From the NCBI GenBank assembly GCA_020846135.1, contig JADLEK010000061.1, positions 1-60,859 of the forward strand: DNA of 60,859 nucleotides, in the 5' to 3' direction. A program made the position numbers and the translations under genes. Every line of letters begins with the position of its first letter. The first letter of the stretch is position 1. Positions 53,871-60,859 of the stretch are shown here, piece after piece. The notes under the pieces are model-generated. The model ran no database searches, was not told where the DNA came from, and saw only the letters and a list, made by a program, of their open reading frames with translations. The stretch is from Gammaproteobacteria bacterium. GTDB lineage: Bacteria; Pseudomonadota; Gammaproteobacteria; Competibacterales; Competibacteraceae.

Positions 53871-56399
53871 GTGAACCCAAGGGAAAAACCTGTGAGAGCA
53901 ACCAAGCCAGCCGTAATGTCCTCTTATTGGGGGGCCGCGCTCGTGTTCGTGGCTACCTCGTGTCTCGCAACAGAAGTTGAAACCACCGGGGTACCCGGTT
54001 CGCCCAGCGCCACCACCACGATCAGCGGGAAAGAGCTTCCACCGCCCGACCCGAAATTCGGCGGGGTGATCAAGGAGAAAGCCACGGAATCCAAAGCGTG
54101 GTGGCCACCGCGTATCGTGCCGCCCAAGGGTGCGCCTAACGTGCTGCTTATCATGATCGACGATAGCGGGTTCGGCGCGCCGAGTACCTTCGGCGGCGTC
54201 GTCCCGACCCCCGCTTTGGATCGTATCGCGAACAACGGGCTGCGCTACACGCAGTTTCACTCCACATCCCTGTGCTCACCAACGCGGGCCGCACTGATCA
54301 CCGGTCGCAATCATCATGTGGCGGGTTTCGGGGTCGTGGGTGAGGCGGCGACGGGGTTCCCCGGTTACGACTCCGTCATCAAAAAGGACGTTGGCACCAT
54401 CGGCACCATCCTGAAGGAAAATGGCTATGCAACCTCGTGGTTCGGCAAGGACCATAACACCCCCTTTTACCAGGCGAGTCAGGCCGGCCCCTTCGATCAA
54501 TGGCCCACCGGGATGGGCTTCGATTATTTCTACGGCTTTATCGGCGGCGACACCAGTCAGTGGCAACCGAACCTGTTCCGCAATACCACGGCCATCTATC
54601 CTTTCCAGGGCAAGCCCGGCTGGAATCTGACCACGGCGATGGCCGATGACGCGATCCAGTACATGAAGCAACTCAAGGAGCTCGCGCCTGACAAACCGTT
54701 CTTCGTCTATTACGTGCCGGGCGGCACCCACGCGCCGCATCACCCGACACCAGAGTGGATCAAGAAGATCAGCGACATGCACCTGTTTGACGGCGGCTGG
54801 AACAAGATTCGCGAGACGATCTTCGAGAATCAGAAACGGCTGGGCATCATGCCCGCCGACGCCAAGCTGACGCCGTGGCCCAAGGATCTGCCGGAGTGGG
54901 ATTCGCTGAGCTTCGAGGAGAAGAAGCTCTTCATCAAGCAGGCTGACGTCTTTGGAGCCTACCTCGCCTACACCGACCATGAGATTGGCCGGGTCATCCA
55001 GGCCGTCCAAGACCTGGGCGAACTCGACAATACCTTGATTATCTACATCGCTGGCGACAACGGCGCGAGCGCCGAGGGTATGCTCAACGGGACGCCGAAC
55101 GAGTTCACCACCTTCAACGGCATTGCCGTACCGGTCAAGGATCAGTTCCTCTGGTACGAGTTCTGGGGATCGGATCGGACCTTTCCACACTTTGCGGCGC
55201 CTTGGGCATGGGCGATGGACACGCCGTTCAAGTGGACCAAGCAGGTCGCGTCGCACTTCGGCGGGACATCCCAAGGCCTCGCCATGTCCTGGCCCGGCCA
55301 CATCACGGACTTGGGCGGCATCCGCCGCCAATTCCACCATGTCATTGACATCGTGCCGACTATCCTGGAAGCAACCAGCATCGAAGCGCCCGAGACGATC
55401 AATGGCATTAAGCAGCGCCCCATCGAAGGCGTGAGCATGACGTACACCTGGGACAAGGCCGACGCCGCCGCGCCCACCCGGCACAAGACGCAATACTTCG
55501 AGATGCTCGGCAATCGCGCCATCTATCACGACGGCTGGGTGGCGGCCACAACCCCGGTGACGCTCCCCTGGGAACTGAGCAGCGCGCCGCCGCCAGATGT
55601 GATCACGGGCTACAAGTGGGAACTCTATAACCTTAACGAGGACGTCACCGAGTCCAACGACCTGGCCGAGAAGATGCCGCACAAGCTCAAGGAAATGCAG
55701 GAAATTTTCTACGCCGAGGCGAAGAAGTACGACGTGCTGCCGCTCGACAACTCGACGCTGGCGCGCTTCCTCACGCCGCGTCCGAGCGCCACGGCGGGAC
55801 GCACGAAGTTCGCCTACTCCGGCACTCTAGCCGGCGTACCCGCCAGCGCCGCGCCGAGCATCCTCGAAAAGGACTATACGATTACCGCCGAGATCACCGT
55901 TCCCGAAGGGGGCGGCGAAGGCGTGATCGTCACCCAGGGCGGGCGCTTCGGCGGCTATGCCCTCATGCTCTCGAAGGGCCTGATGGGCCTCCGCCACGGC
56001 AAACCGGTGTTCCTCTACAACCTTCTTGACCTCAAGCGCACCCTTTGGGAAGGCCCCGAACTCCCGCCCGGTAAACACACCCTCGTCTTCGACTTCAAGA
56101 TCGAGGGCGTCGGTTTCGGCAAGGGCGGCACGGGTCGGCTCATCGTGGACGGGCAGGAAGTGGACAAGAAAATGATGGAGCACACCACGCCCATTCTGTT
56201 CCCCGAGGACGAGGACTTTGATGTCGGCATGGACACCCGCACCGGGGTGGCGCTGGTCGAGTATCGCTACGATGTTCCCTTCGCATTCACCGGCACGATC
56301 GACAAGCTCATGTTTGATCTGGGTCCAGAGCAATACACCGAGGCGGAGAAAGCGCTTCTTCCGGTCATTCGCGACCGGGTCGCCCGGGCGAAGGATTAG
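53871..56399 (+). CDS. Second arylsulfatase, without LysM
   Basis: An 842-residue exported sulfatase, closely similar along its length to the one at 45895 but lacking LysM. The formylglycine motif is CSPTR with Cys135, in SLCSPTRAALITGR; the metal region reads VLLIMIDDSGFGAPSTFGG and IAGDNGASAEG. The same C-terminal beta domain is present (TAEITVPEGGGEGVIV). GTG 53871 or ATG 53916 may start it; the latter has a weak ribosome binding site. The signal (YWGAALVFVATSCLA) may even be a lipoprotein type (ATSC). The two sulfatases are paralogues separated by about 5 kb. Confidence 0.92.
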   Translation: MNPREKPVRATKPAVMSSYWGAALVFVATSCLATEVETTGVPGSPSATTTISGKELPPPDPKFGGVIKEKATESKAWWPPRIVPPKGAPNVLLIMIDDSGFGAPSTFGGVVPTPALDRIANNGLRYTQFHSTSLCSPTRAALITGRNHHVAGFGVVGEAATGFPGYDSVIKKDVGTIGTILKENGYATSWFGKDHNTPFYQASQAGPFDQWPTGMGFDYFYGFIGGDTSQWQPNLFRNTTAIYPFQGKPGWNLTTAMADDAIQYMKQLKELAPDKPFFVYYVPGGTHAPHHPTPEWIKKISDMHLFDGGWNKIRETIFENQKRLGIMPADAKLTPWPKDLPEWDSLSFEEKKLFIKQADVFGAYLAYTDHEIGRVIQAVQDLGELDNTLIIYIAGDNGASAEGMLNGTPNEFTTFNGIAVPVKDQFLWYEFWGSDRTFPHFAAPWAWAMDTPFKWTKQVASHFGGTSQGLAMSWPGHITDLGGIRRQFHHVIDIVPTILEATSIEAPETINGIKQRPIEGVSMTYTWDKADAAAPTRHKTQYFEMLGNRAIYHDGWVAATTPVTLPWELSSAPPPDVITGYKWELYNLNEDVTESNDLAEKMPHKLKEMQEIFYAEAKKYDVLPLDNSTLARFLTPRPSATAGRTKFAYSGTLAGVPASAAPSILEKDYTITAEITVPEGGGEGVIVTQGGRFGGYALMLSKGLMGLRHGKPVFLYNLLDLKRTLWEGPELPPGKHTLVFDFKIEGVGFGKGGTGRLIVDGQEVDKKMMEHTTPILFPEDEDFDVGMDTRTGVALVEYRYDVPFAFTGTIDKLMFDLGPEQYTEAEKALLPVIRDRVARAKD

Positions 56400-56412
56400 G
56401 CGTTTGGGCGCG

Positions 56413-56805
56413 ATGAAAGAGGTACTCACCTTCGCCGCTATCGCCGAGGCCGCCACCGGCTTGGCGCTACTCCTTGTTCCGTCGCCCGTCGGCTGGTTGC
56501 TGTTGGGCGAGGAGCTTGCGGGTGCCGCCATCCCGGTGGCGCGCGTGGCCGGCATGGCGCTCGTCGCGCTGGGGGTCGCGTGCTGGCCGGGTTCGGCGCT
56601 GGCCGGCATGCTGACCTACGGCGCGGGTGTCACGCTGTACCTCGCTTACCTCGGTATCGGCAGCGAATGGGTCGGGCCTTTGTTGTGGCCAGCGGTGGTC
56701 TTACACGCGGTGTTGACGTTGCTGTTGGCCCGCTCGTGGCTCAAGACGCAAAAGACACCGGCCAGCGCGGCGATGACGCGAGTCGATGAGCCACGAGTTC
56801 AGTGA
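56413..56805 (+). CDS. Four-helix membrane protein
   Basis: A 130-residue hydrophobic protein with four predicted helices (LTFAAIAEAATGLALLL, IPVARVAGMALVALGVAC, LAGMLTYGAGVTLYLAYL, GPLLWPAVVLHAVLTLLLA). It starts 13 bp after the sulfatase stop and is probably co-transcribed with it. The family was not identified; similar small proteins occur after sulfatase genes in other genomes only as an impression. It borders the Tn3-family region. Confidence 0.65.
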   Translation: MKEVLTFAAIAEAATGLALLLVPSPVGWLLLGEELAGAAIPVARVAGMALVALGVACWPGSALAGMLTYGAGVTLYLAYLGIGSEWVGPLLWPAVVLHAVLTLLLARSWLKTQKTPASAAMTRVDEPRVQ

Positions 56806-56869
56806 TGCGCCGTGCGAGTCGCTGCACTAGGGGTAGACCCAACAGTCGTGTCACCAGCCGCCACTTCTC

Positions 56870-59284
56870 TCAAGGCAAGGTCAGCCGAGTACTCATGTCG
56901 AGCTCGAACCGTCCGTACGGATTGACGTGCTCCCAGATCAGTGGTGTCAACGCCGCATAGTCGCGCGGCGTGAGCCGTCCCTGCCAATGCGGCTGTGCCA
57001 GCATGGCTTGGATCATCAGCGTGTTGATGTAGACCATGCAGTTCTGGATCAGATGGAGCGCAAGCATGCTGATCTCGTGGTCCTCACGGCGGTTGCTCAC
57101 CATCTCGCCGCGTCGGGCGAAGAAGACAAAATCGGTCGCTCCGTTCCACTGCTCGACCACGTTGAGTCCCTCGTTGATCTCACGCCGCAGCGCTTCGGAG
57201 TGCAGGTAGCGGCACAGAAAGAGGGTCTTGATGGCCTTTCCAAGCTCCGCCAGCGCCTTGTACGTGGGGTGCTGCACGTTCTGCCGGGTGAAACGCCGCA
57301 GGATCGCCTCGGTTTCGGCGGTCCCTTGGCGCAGTGCCGTCGTGTATTTGATCATCTGGTCGTACTGCTGCCGGATCAGCTCCCAATCGATCGGTCGGGT
57401 CAGAATCAGTTGGAGATTCTTATAGGCATCGGCCTTGCCGGGTTCGGGGCGGTACAGCTTCTGCGCGTGGATGGCCTTCAGTCGGGGCAGCAGCTCAAAG
57501 CCGAGCAAGCGACAGAAGGCGAAGGCGACCGTGCTCTGCCCGTGCGAATCGACGTACTGCCGATCGACTTCCATCTCGGTGCAGTGATGGAGGACACCTT
57601 CGATCATGGAGGCGACCTCTGAGGAGGACGGGGCTTTCAATTGGCTATGGATGCACAATGACTTGCGCTCGACGTGCCAGTAGATCATGACGCCACGCCC
57701 GCCATAGCGGACATGCCATTGGGTTGTCAGGTTCTGATCCCAGGCACCGAAATGCTTGGAGTCGGATGCGCAGGCCGTCGTCCCCTCTCCCCAGATGGCC
57801 GGGTTGCGGGCCTGTAGGGTTCCGTCGGCGATGAGGGCAATGGCGCGGCGCATCGCCTCGATGTTGAGGTAGCGTCGGCGCACATAGGTCAGGTCCTTGG
57901 CGGTCGTGCCGGAATCCAGGTTCGCCATACGCTGCAAGCCGGCAGCGGTGCCGATCCCGTGCAGGCACAGCAGCACGCGTGGCCGCAAGACCGAGCGCTC
58001 CAGGGTCTCATAGGCGGTCGGGCTCCGGAGCACCTCGGTGAAGCGCTCGACCAGCTCAAGCGCTTCCATCACTGGACGGTGGCGGTCATTATTGGAGCGG
58101 AAGTCGAGGGCGGCCAGTAGCCGGGGCACCATGCGTCGGTAGTGCCCGCGGTAGGAGTTACGGATCACCGCACGCAGCGTGAGCCGGTAAGTCGGCCCGG
58201 TGGCCTTCCACTCTTTCACCAAGTCCTGGAGCGTCTGTTCGCCGACCACCGGAAAGACCACGTCCCGCACGACGCCATCCGGCTCGGCCAGCATCGCCTC
58301 GGCGAGGGCGAACAGCAGATTCTGTTTGCCTGTGACGCGCTTGAGGTCTTCCAGCAACTCGCGCTCGACCTTGCGTTCGGCGCGTGCCCCGATCGTGTGG
58401 ATGGTCTCGATCAGCAGATCGACGAGGTCGTCGGTCTGCGTGCGCACACGCCGATGCACGAGCGCGGCGAGCCAGGTCAGCCGGGCGGCATCCGGATGTC
58501 GGCGCAGCTCATAGGGGGCTTCCACGGATACGCGGCGGCGGCAGCGCTCCAGGTCGCGCGGTGCAGCGTCGTCAAACAGATCCTGGGGGAGCTCGATCCC
58601 TCGCAGGAGGTCCAGCTTGGCCAATTCGTCTTGCAAGCTGGCAAGACTGGGACGACCGGGGTTGCCGAGGAGCTTCAACAAGACTGCCGGGGCCTGGCTG
58701 GCCTCATCCTCGGCAGCAGCGTCGTCGCTCCCCTCCGGTCTCAACAAGGCGTCCAGCCGCTTGCGCGTTGCCACCGAGAGCCGCTCGACCGTACGGGCGT
58801 GAAACCGGTCGTCGTAGGCGCGCACCGCCGAGCGGGCGGTCCGCTCCATCCGCTCGACGGTCGGTGGCTCGATGGCGAGCTCGCGACAGCGTGCTTCCAG
58901 ACGCTCGATCAGCGGCGCAATGTCGGTACCAACGGCGGCGATGACCTGATCACACAGCCAGCCTGTCAGATGGTCCGCGTCGGCGACCGTGGTTTCGCGG
59001 AAGCCAAAGCGGCTCCTAATCTCGGCACGCAAGCGCTCGGCCGTGCGGCCACGCAGGAAGGCTTCGTCATCGATCGGAAGCGGCAGATCGAGCTGCTCGC
59101 TCAGCATGCGGATGGTTTGTGCGTCGACTTCGGCGGCATCACGTGGAAACCGGCCTCGCTCACGGAAGAAGACCAAGAGCACGGCGAAGCCAAGCCGACT
59201 GGTCCGGCGCTTCGCTTCCACTTGTCGCTGCTCGTCGGGTGTCAGGCACCAGTGATCTTCGGCGCGCGCCAGATCATCCGGCAT
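56870..59284 (-). CDS. tnpA: Tn3-family transposase, probable internal deletion
   Basis: An 804-residue transposase. It begins with a DUF4158-type N-terminal domain ([24 protein letters not shown] in part) and ends with the catalytic DDE domain ([67 protein letters not shown]). Usual Tn3 TnpA is about 980-1000 residues. Here the segment normally between the ALELVERF stretch (near residue 420) and [20 protein letters not shown] is missing, roughly 170-180 residues in frame. The reading frame and DDE motifs are kept, so it may be inactive or a short natural variant. Confidence 0.88.
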   Translation of the reverse strand: MPDDLARAEDHWCLTPDEQRQVEAKRRTSRLGFAVLLVFFRERGRFPRDAAEVDAQTIRMLSEQLDLPLPIDDEAFLRGRTAERLRAEIRSRFGFRETTVADADHLTGWLCDQVIAAVGTDIAPLIERLEARCRELAIEPPTVERMERTARSAVRAYDDRFHARTVERLSVATRKRLDALLRPEGSDDAAAEDEASQAPAVLLKLLGNPGRPSLASLQDELAKLDLLRGIELPQDLFDDAAPRDLERCRRRVSVEAPYELRRHPDAARLTWLAALVHRRVRTQTDDLVDLLIETIHTIGARAERKVERELLEDLKRVTGKQNLLFALAEAMLAEPDGVVRDVVFPVVGEQTLQDLVKEWKATGPTYRLTLRAVIRNSYRGHYRRMVPRLLAALDFRSNNDRHRPVMEALELVERFTEVLRSPTAYETLERSVLRPRVLLCLHGIGTAAGLQRMANLDSGTTAKDLTYVRRRYLNIEAMRRAIALIADGTLQARNPAIWGEGTTACASDSKHFGAWDQNLTTQWHVRYGGRGVMIYWHVERKSLCIHSQLKAPSSSEVASMIEGVLHHCTEMEVDRQYVDSHGQSTVAFAFCRLLGFELLPRLKAIHAQKLYRPEPGKADAYKNLQLILTRPIDWELIRQQYDQMIKYTTALRQGTAETEAILRRFTRQNVQHPTYKALAELGKAIKTLFLCRYLHSEALRREINEGLNVVEQWNGATDFVFFARRGEMVSNRREDHEISMLALHLIQNCMVYINTLMIQAMLAQPHWQGRLTPRDYAALTPLIWEHVNPYGRFELDMSTRLTLP

Positions 59285-59879
59285 GCGGCTCAGTTCCCAA
59301 TGAACTCGGACCGGACCAGCCGATGCGCGCCAGAGTGTCCATCAAAGTGGATCGTTTGACGCCGAAATTGCGACACACGGCGGCCTTAGACATGCCGCCG
59401 TTCAGCGCCGCCAGAATAGCCTCGAGCTTCTCGTCGACGATGACCGGTGGACGACCACCGGTGCGACCGCGGCGCTTGGCGGCGGCCAGTCCCGCCATGA
59501 CCCGTTCCTGGATCAAGGCCCGTTCGTACTGGGCAAGCGCACCGAAGACGTGGAACAGCAGTTCGCCAGACGGCTGGGTGGTATCCATGCCTTCGGTCAG
59601 CGAGCGGAATGCGACCTGCTTGTCTTTGAGCGAATCGATAAGGGTCAGGAGGTGGGAGAGCGATCGCCCAAGGCGATCCAGCTTCCAGACCACCAGCACA
59701 TCACCCGCCTGCACGAAGTCCAGCACCTTGGTCAGACCGGGCCGGTCATCCTTGGCCGCAGAGGCGTGATCCGTGAAGAGATGCCGGGCATCGACGCCCG
59801 CCGAAACGAGCGCATCGCGCTGCAGGGCGGTGCTTTGCCGGTCAGAGTCGGAAGAAACGCGCATGTAGCCGACAAGCAT
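59274..59879 (-). CDS. tnpR: Serine recombinase (Tn3-type resolvase/invertase)
   Basis: A 201-residue resolvase-family protein. The N-terminal catalytic domain has [12 protein letters not shown] (nucleophile Ser), [15 protein letters not shown] and [16 protein letters not shown]; the C-terminal HTH is [20 protein letters not shown]. The translation from ATG 59879 (MLVGYMRVS) is the usual start, and the frame further upstream is unlikely. It overlaps tnpA by 11 bp. It would resolve cointegrates at a res site in the upstream 200 bp. Confidence 0.92.
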   Translation of the reverse strand: MLVGYMRVSSDSDRQSTALQRDALVSAGVDARHLFTDHASAAKDDRPGLTKVLDFVQAGDVLVVWKLDRLGRSLSHLLTLIDSLKDKQVAFRSLTEGMDTTQPSGELLFHVFGALAQYERALIQERVMAGLAAAKRRGRTGGRPPVIVDEKLEAILAALNGGMSKAAVCRNFGVKRSTLMDTLARIGWSGPSSLGTEPHAG

Positions 59880-60084
59880 GAGTGGAAAACCACGAAATCG
59901 AGGTTTCCGCATGCTACCTCATTACGACAGGGTTTTCCGTGGACTCTGAGAGCCCCGAAGCTCGCTTTTCGGGAGGATCTTCGACGACCGTCGGAAAACA
60001 AGTGTTTTCCGACAGGGTAACGCCGGCGAACGCGGCGTAGCCGTCACTCGCTACGGACTGGCCGCCTCAGTACAGGACAAAAAT
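59880..60084. promoter_or_regulatory. Resolvase upstream region, possible res site
   Basis: GTCGGAAAACA (59990-60000) and TGTTTTCCGAC (60003-60013) form an 11-bp inverted repeat with a 2-nt centre. A related ACGACAGGGTTTTCCG lies at about 59930. Repeated short palindromes directly upstream of a resolvase fit res subsites, but the three-subsite layout was not resolved. Confidence 0.45.
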
Positions 60085-60750
60085 CGTAACTTAATGATTA
60101 AATGTGGTTTAAGCCAGGCACTTTTTGCAGGCACTTCAATGAAGGCTACCATTCATGATCCCGTCCGCGAACTCAAAGCCGTGCTGGCCGAATATCTGCC
60201 TTGGCAGGGTGCCCGGATCGGTTTTCTGGCGCAGTTCCTATTGGCCCTATTCAAGGTGCGCAGCGTCAACTTGGCCGAACTGGCCACCGGTTTTGGCGGC
60301 ACGGCCCAAGTAGACTCGCACTACAAGCATCTGCAACGCTTCTTCCGCTCGTTCGAGATCGACCCGGACTCTTGGGCACGGTTGCTGGTGCGCCTGGTCC
60401 CGGTCGGCGAGGGCCCGTGGCGACTGACCCTGGATCGCACGCACTGGAAGTTCGGCGCGGTGGATATTAACGTCTTGGTGCTGGGGATCGCCTATCGCGG
60501 CATTGCCCTGCCGGTGTTCTGGAGCGTCTTGGGCAAGGCGGGCACCTCCAACACCGCCGAGCGCATGGCCTTGATGGAGCGCTTCCTTGCGGTCTTCGGC
60601 GCGGAGCGGATCGCCGTCCTGCTGGCCGACCGTGAATTCGTGGGCGAGGCGTGGTTGCGCTGGCTGCAAGCGCGACGGATTCCCTTCCACCAACGCATCA
60701 AATGCGACACTCTCGTCCCCACCCCCTGGAACCACTGCCATTAAGTTACG
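60085..60750. mobile_element. Internally deleted IS4-like element
   Basis: CGTAACTTAATG (60085-60096) and its exact complement CATTAAGTTACG (60739-60750) bracket a 666-bp segment containing only the N-terminal part of an IS4-type transposase. Complete IS4-family elements are about twice this size. The stop codon lies inside the right repeat. No clear target duplication was seen. Confidence 0.65.
60139..60744 (+). pseudogene. IS4-like transposase, C-terminally truncated
   Basis: A 201-residue product beginning MKATIHDPVRELKAVLAEYL. It shows the first two catalytic Asp regions (LTLDRTHWKFG and VLLADREFVG) but lacks the YREK box with the catalytic Glu. After FHQRIKCDTLVPTPWNHCH the frame stops in the right terminal repeat. 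It is therefore a remnant and should not be able to transpose by itself. Confidence 0.8.
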
Positions 60751-60859
60751 CGAATCTTTTTCAATAACAATGCTTTTTCTGCCGACGATGGAAATCCAGC
60801 AAGGCTCTGGCGGAAGTTTTCCGGCGGGGCGGACGGCGCTGCGGACGCGCGCAAGTCGG

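Larger units (their letters stand above)
56870..59912 (-). mobile_element. Tn3-family transposition module
   Basis: A resolvase gene followed on the same strand by tnpA (11-bp overlap) is a Tn3-type arrangement. A GGGG-starting stretch at 56830 downstream of tnpA is where an inverted repeat would be expected, but no matching copy beyond the resolvase was found by eye. The transposon ends are therefore unresolved, and the right side is crowded by an IS4-like remnant. Confidence 0.75.

Noticed and set aside
56830..56867. Left inverted repeat of the Tn3-family element starting GGGG
   Set aside because: No matching inverted copy was found beyond the resolvase, so the end cannot be claimed.
1..60859. 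tRNA, rRNA or riboswitch genes
   Set aside because: None was recognised by eye on either strand; a covariance-model scan would be needed to exclude small RNAs.

Overview
The window looks like a GC-rich gammaproteobacterial replicon. That placement is an inference from gene families only (azoR-pirin, ybaL, the yfaA-T-S-Q-P type operon, PAS-GGDEF-EAL proteins); there is no rRNA or tRNA to anchor it. A Competibacter-like affiliation is possible but unproven. A complete iteron origin with parA, parB and a Rep_3-type initiator lies at about 16-21 kb, so the molecule is either a large plasmid or a chromosome carrying an integrated one.

Layout. 0-6.4 kb: the end of an EAL protein, a lipoprotein, small hypotheticals, a cupin, and a leftward operon (zinc-ribbon membrane protein, asparagine-synthetase-like protein, membrane-anchored coiled coil, Trp-x-Asn repeat peptide). 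6.5-15.7 kb: an azoR-pirin operon with a divergent LysR regulator, the Kef-type antiporter YbaL, an MgtC-family protein, a secreted thaumatin-like protein, a beta-barrel protein and an MFS transporter. 15.9-23.3 kb: parB, parA, the origin repeats, rep, and a PAS-PAS-GGDEF-EAL protein whose start overlaps the end of rep. 23.3-26.4 kb: a chemotaxis receptor, small membrane proteins, and a 201-bp MITE-like element with an 8-bp target duplication. 26.4-30.5 kb: a radical SAM/SPASM enzyme, a second Trp-x-Asn repeat peptide, a STAS-like protein and a CxxCH-GGDEF sensor. 30.6-40 kb: a GalT-like gene, then a tightly overlapping DUF2138-DUF1175-alpha2-macroglobulin-HExxH-DUF2135 operon. 40-56.8 kb: accessory envelope genes (patatin lipoprotein, DUF2092, Gly-rich protein, two large sulfatases, tyrosine phosphatase, LysM-DUF1254 protein, MarC, ACT protein). 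56.8-60.8 kb: a Tn3-family transposase and resolvase, and an internally deleted IS4-like element.

The most notable content is a probable split ribosomal-peptide system. Two precursors about 25 kb apart share a near-identical leader (RRxFLRSLGKWSQ, a Tat-type motif ending in AxA). Their otherwise unrelated cores place Asn or Asp two residues after nearly every Trp, which is the substrate pattern of three-residue-cyclophane (triceptide) radical SAM enzymes. One precursor sits directly behind a radical SAM/SPASM gene. The other is the last gene of an operon with an asparagine-synthetase-like protein whose glutaminase half looks degenerate and which has no radical SAM gene of its own. A working model is one maturase acting on two exported, cyclophane-decorated peptides, with the second receiving an extra ATP-dependent modification. 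The origin is also informative: the 20-bp iteron is split between two other repeat classes, its 5' half forming the palindromic operator before rep and its 3' half recurring in an eight-copy 14-bp array.
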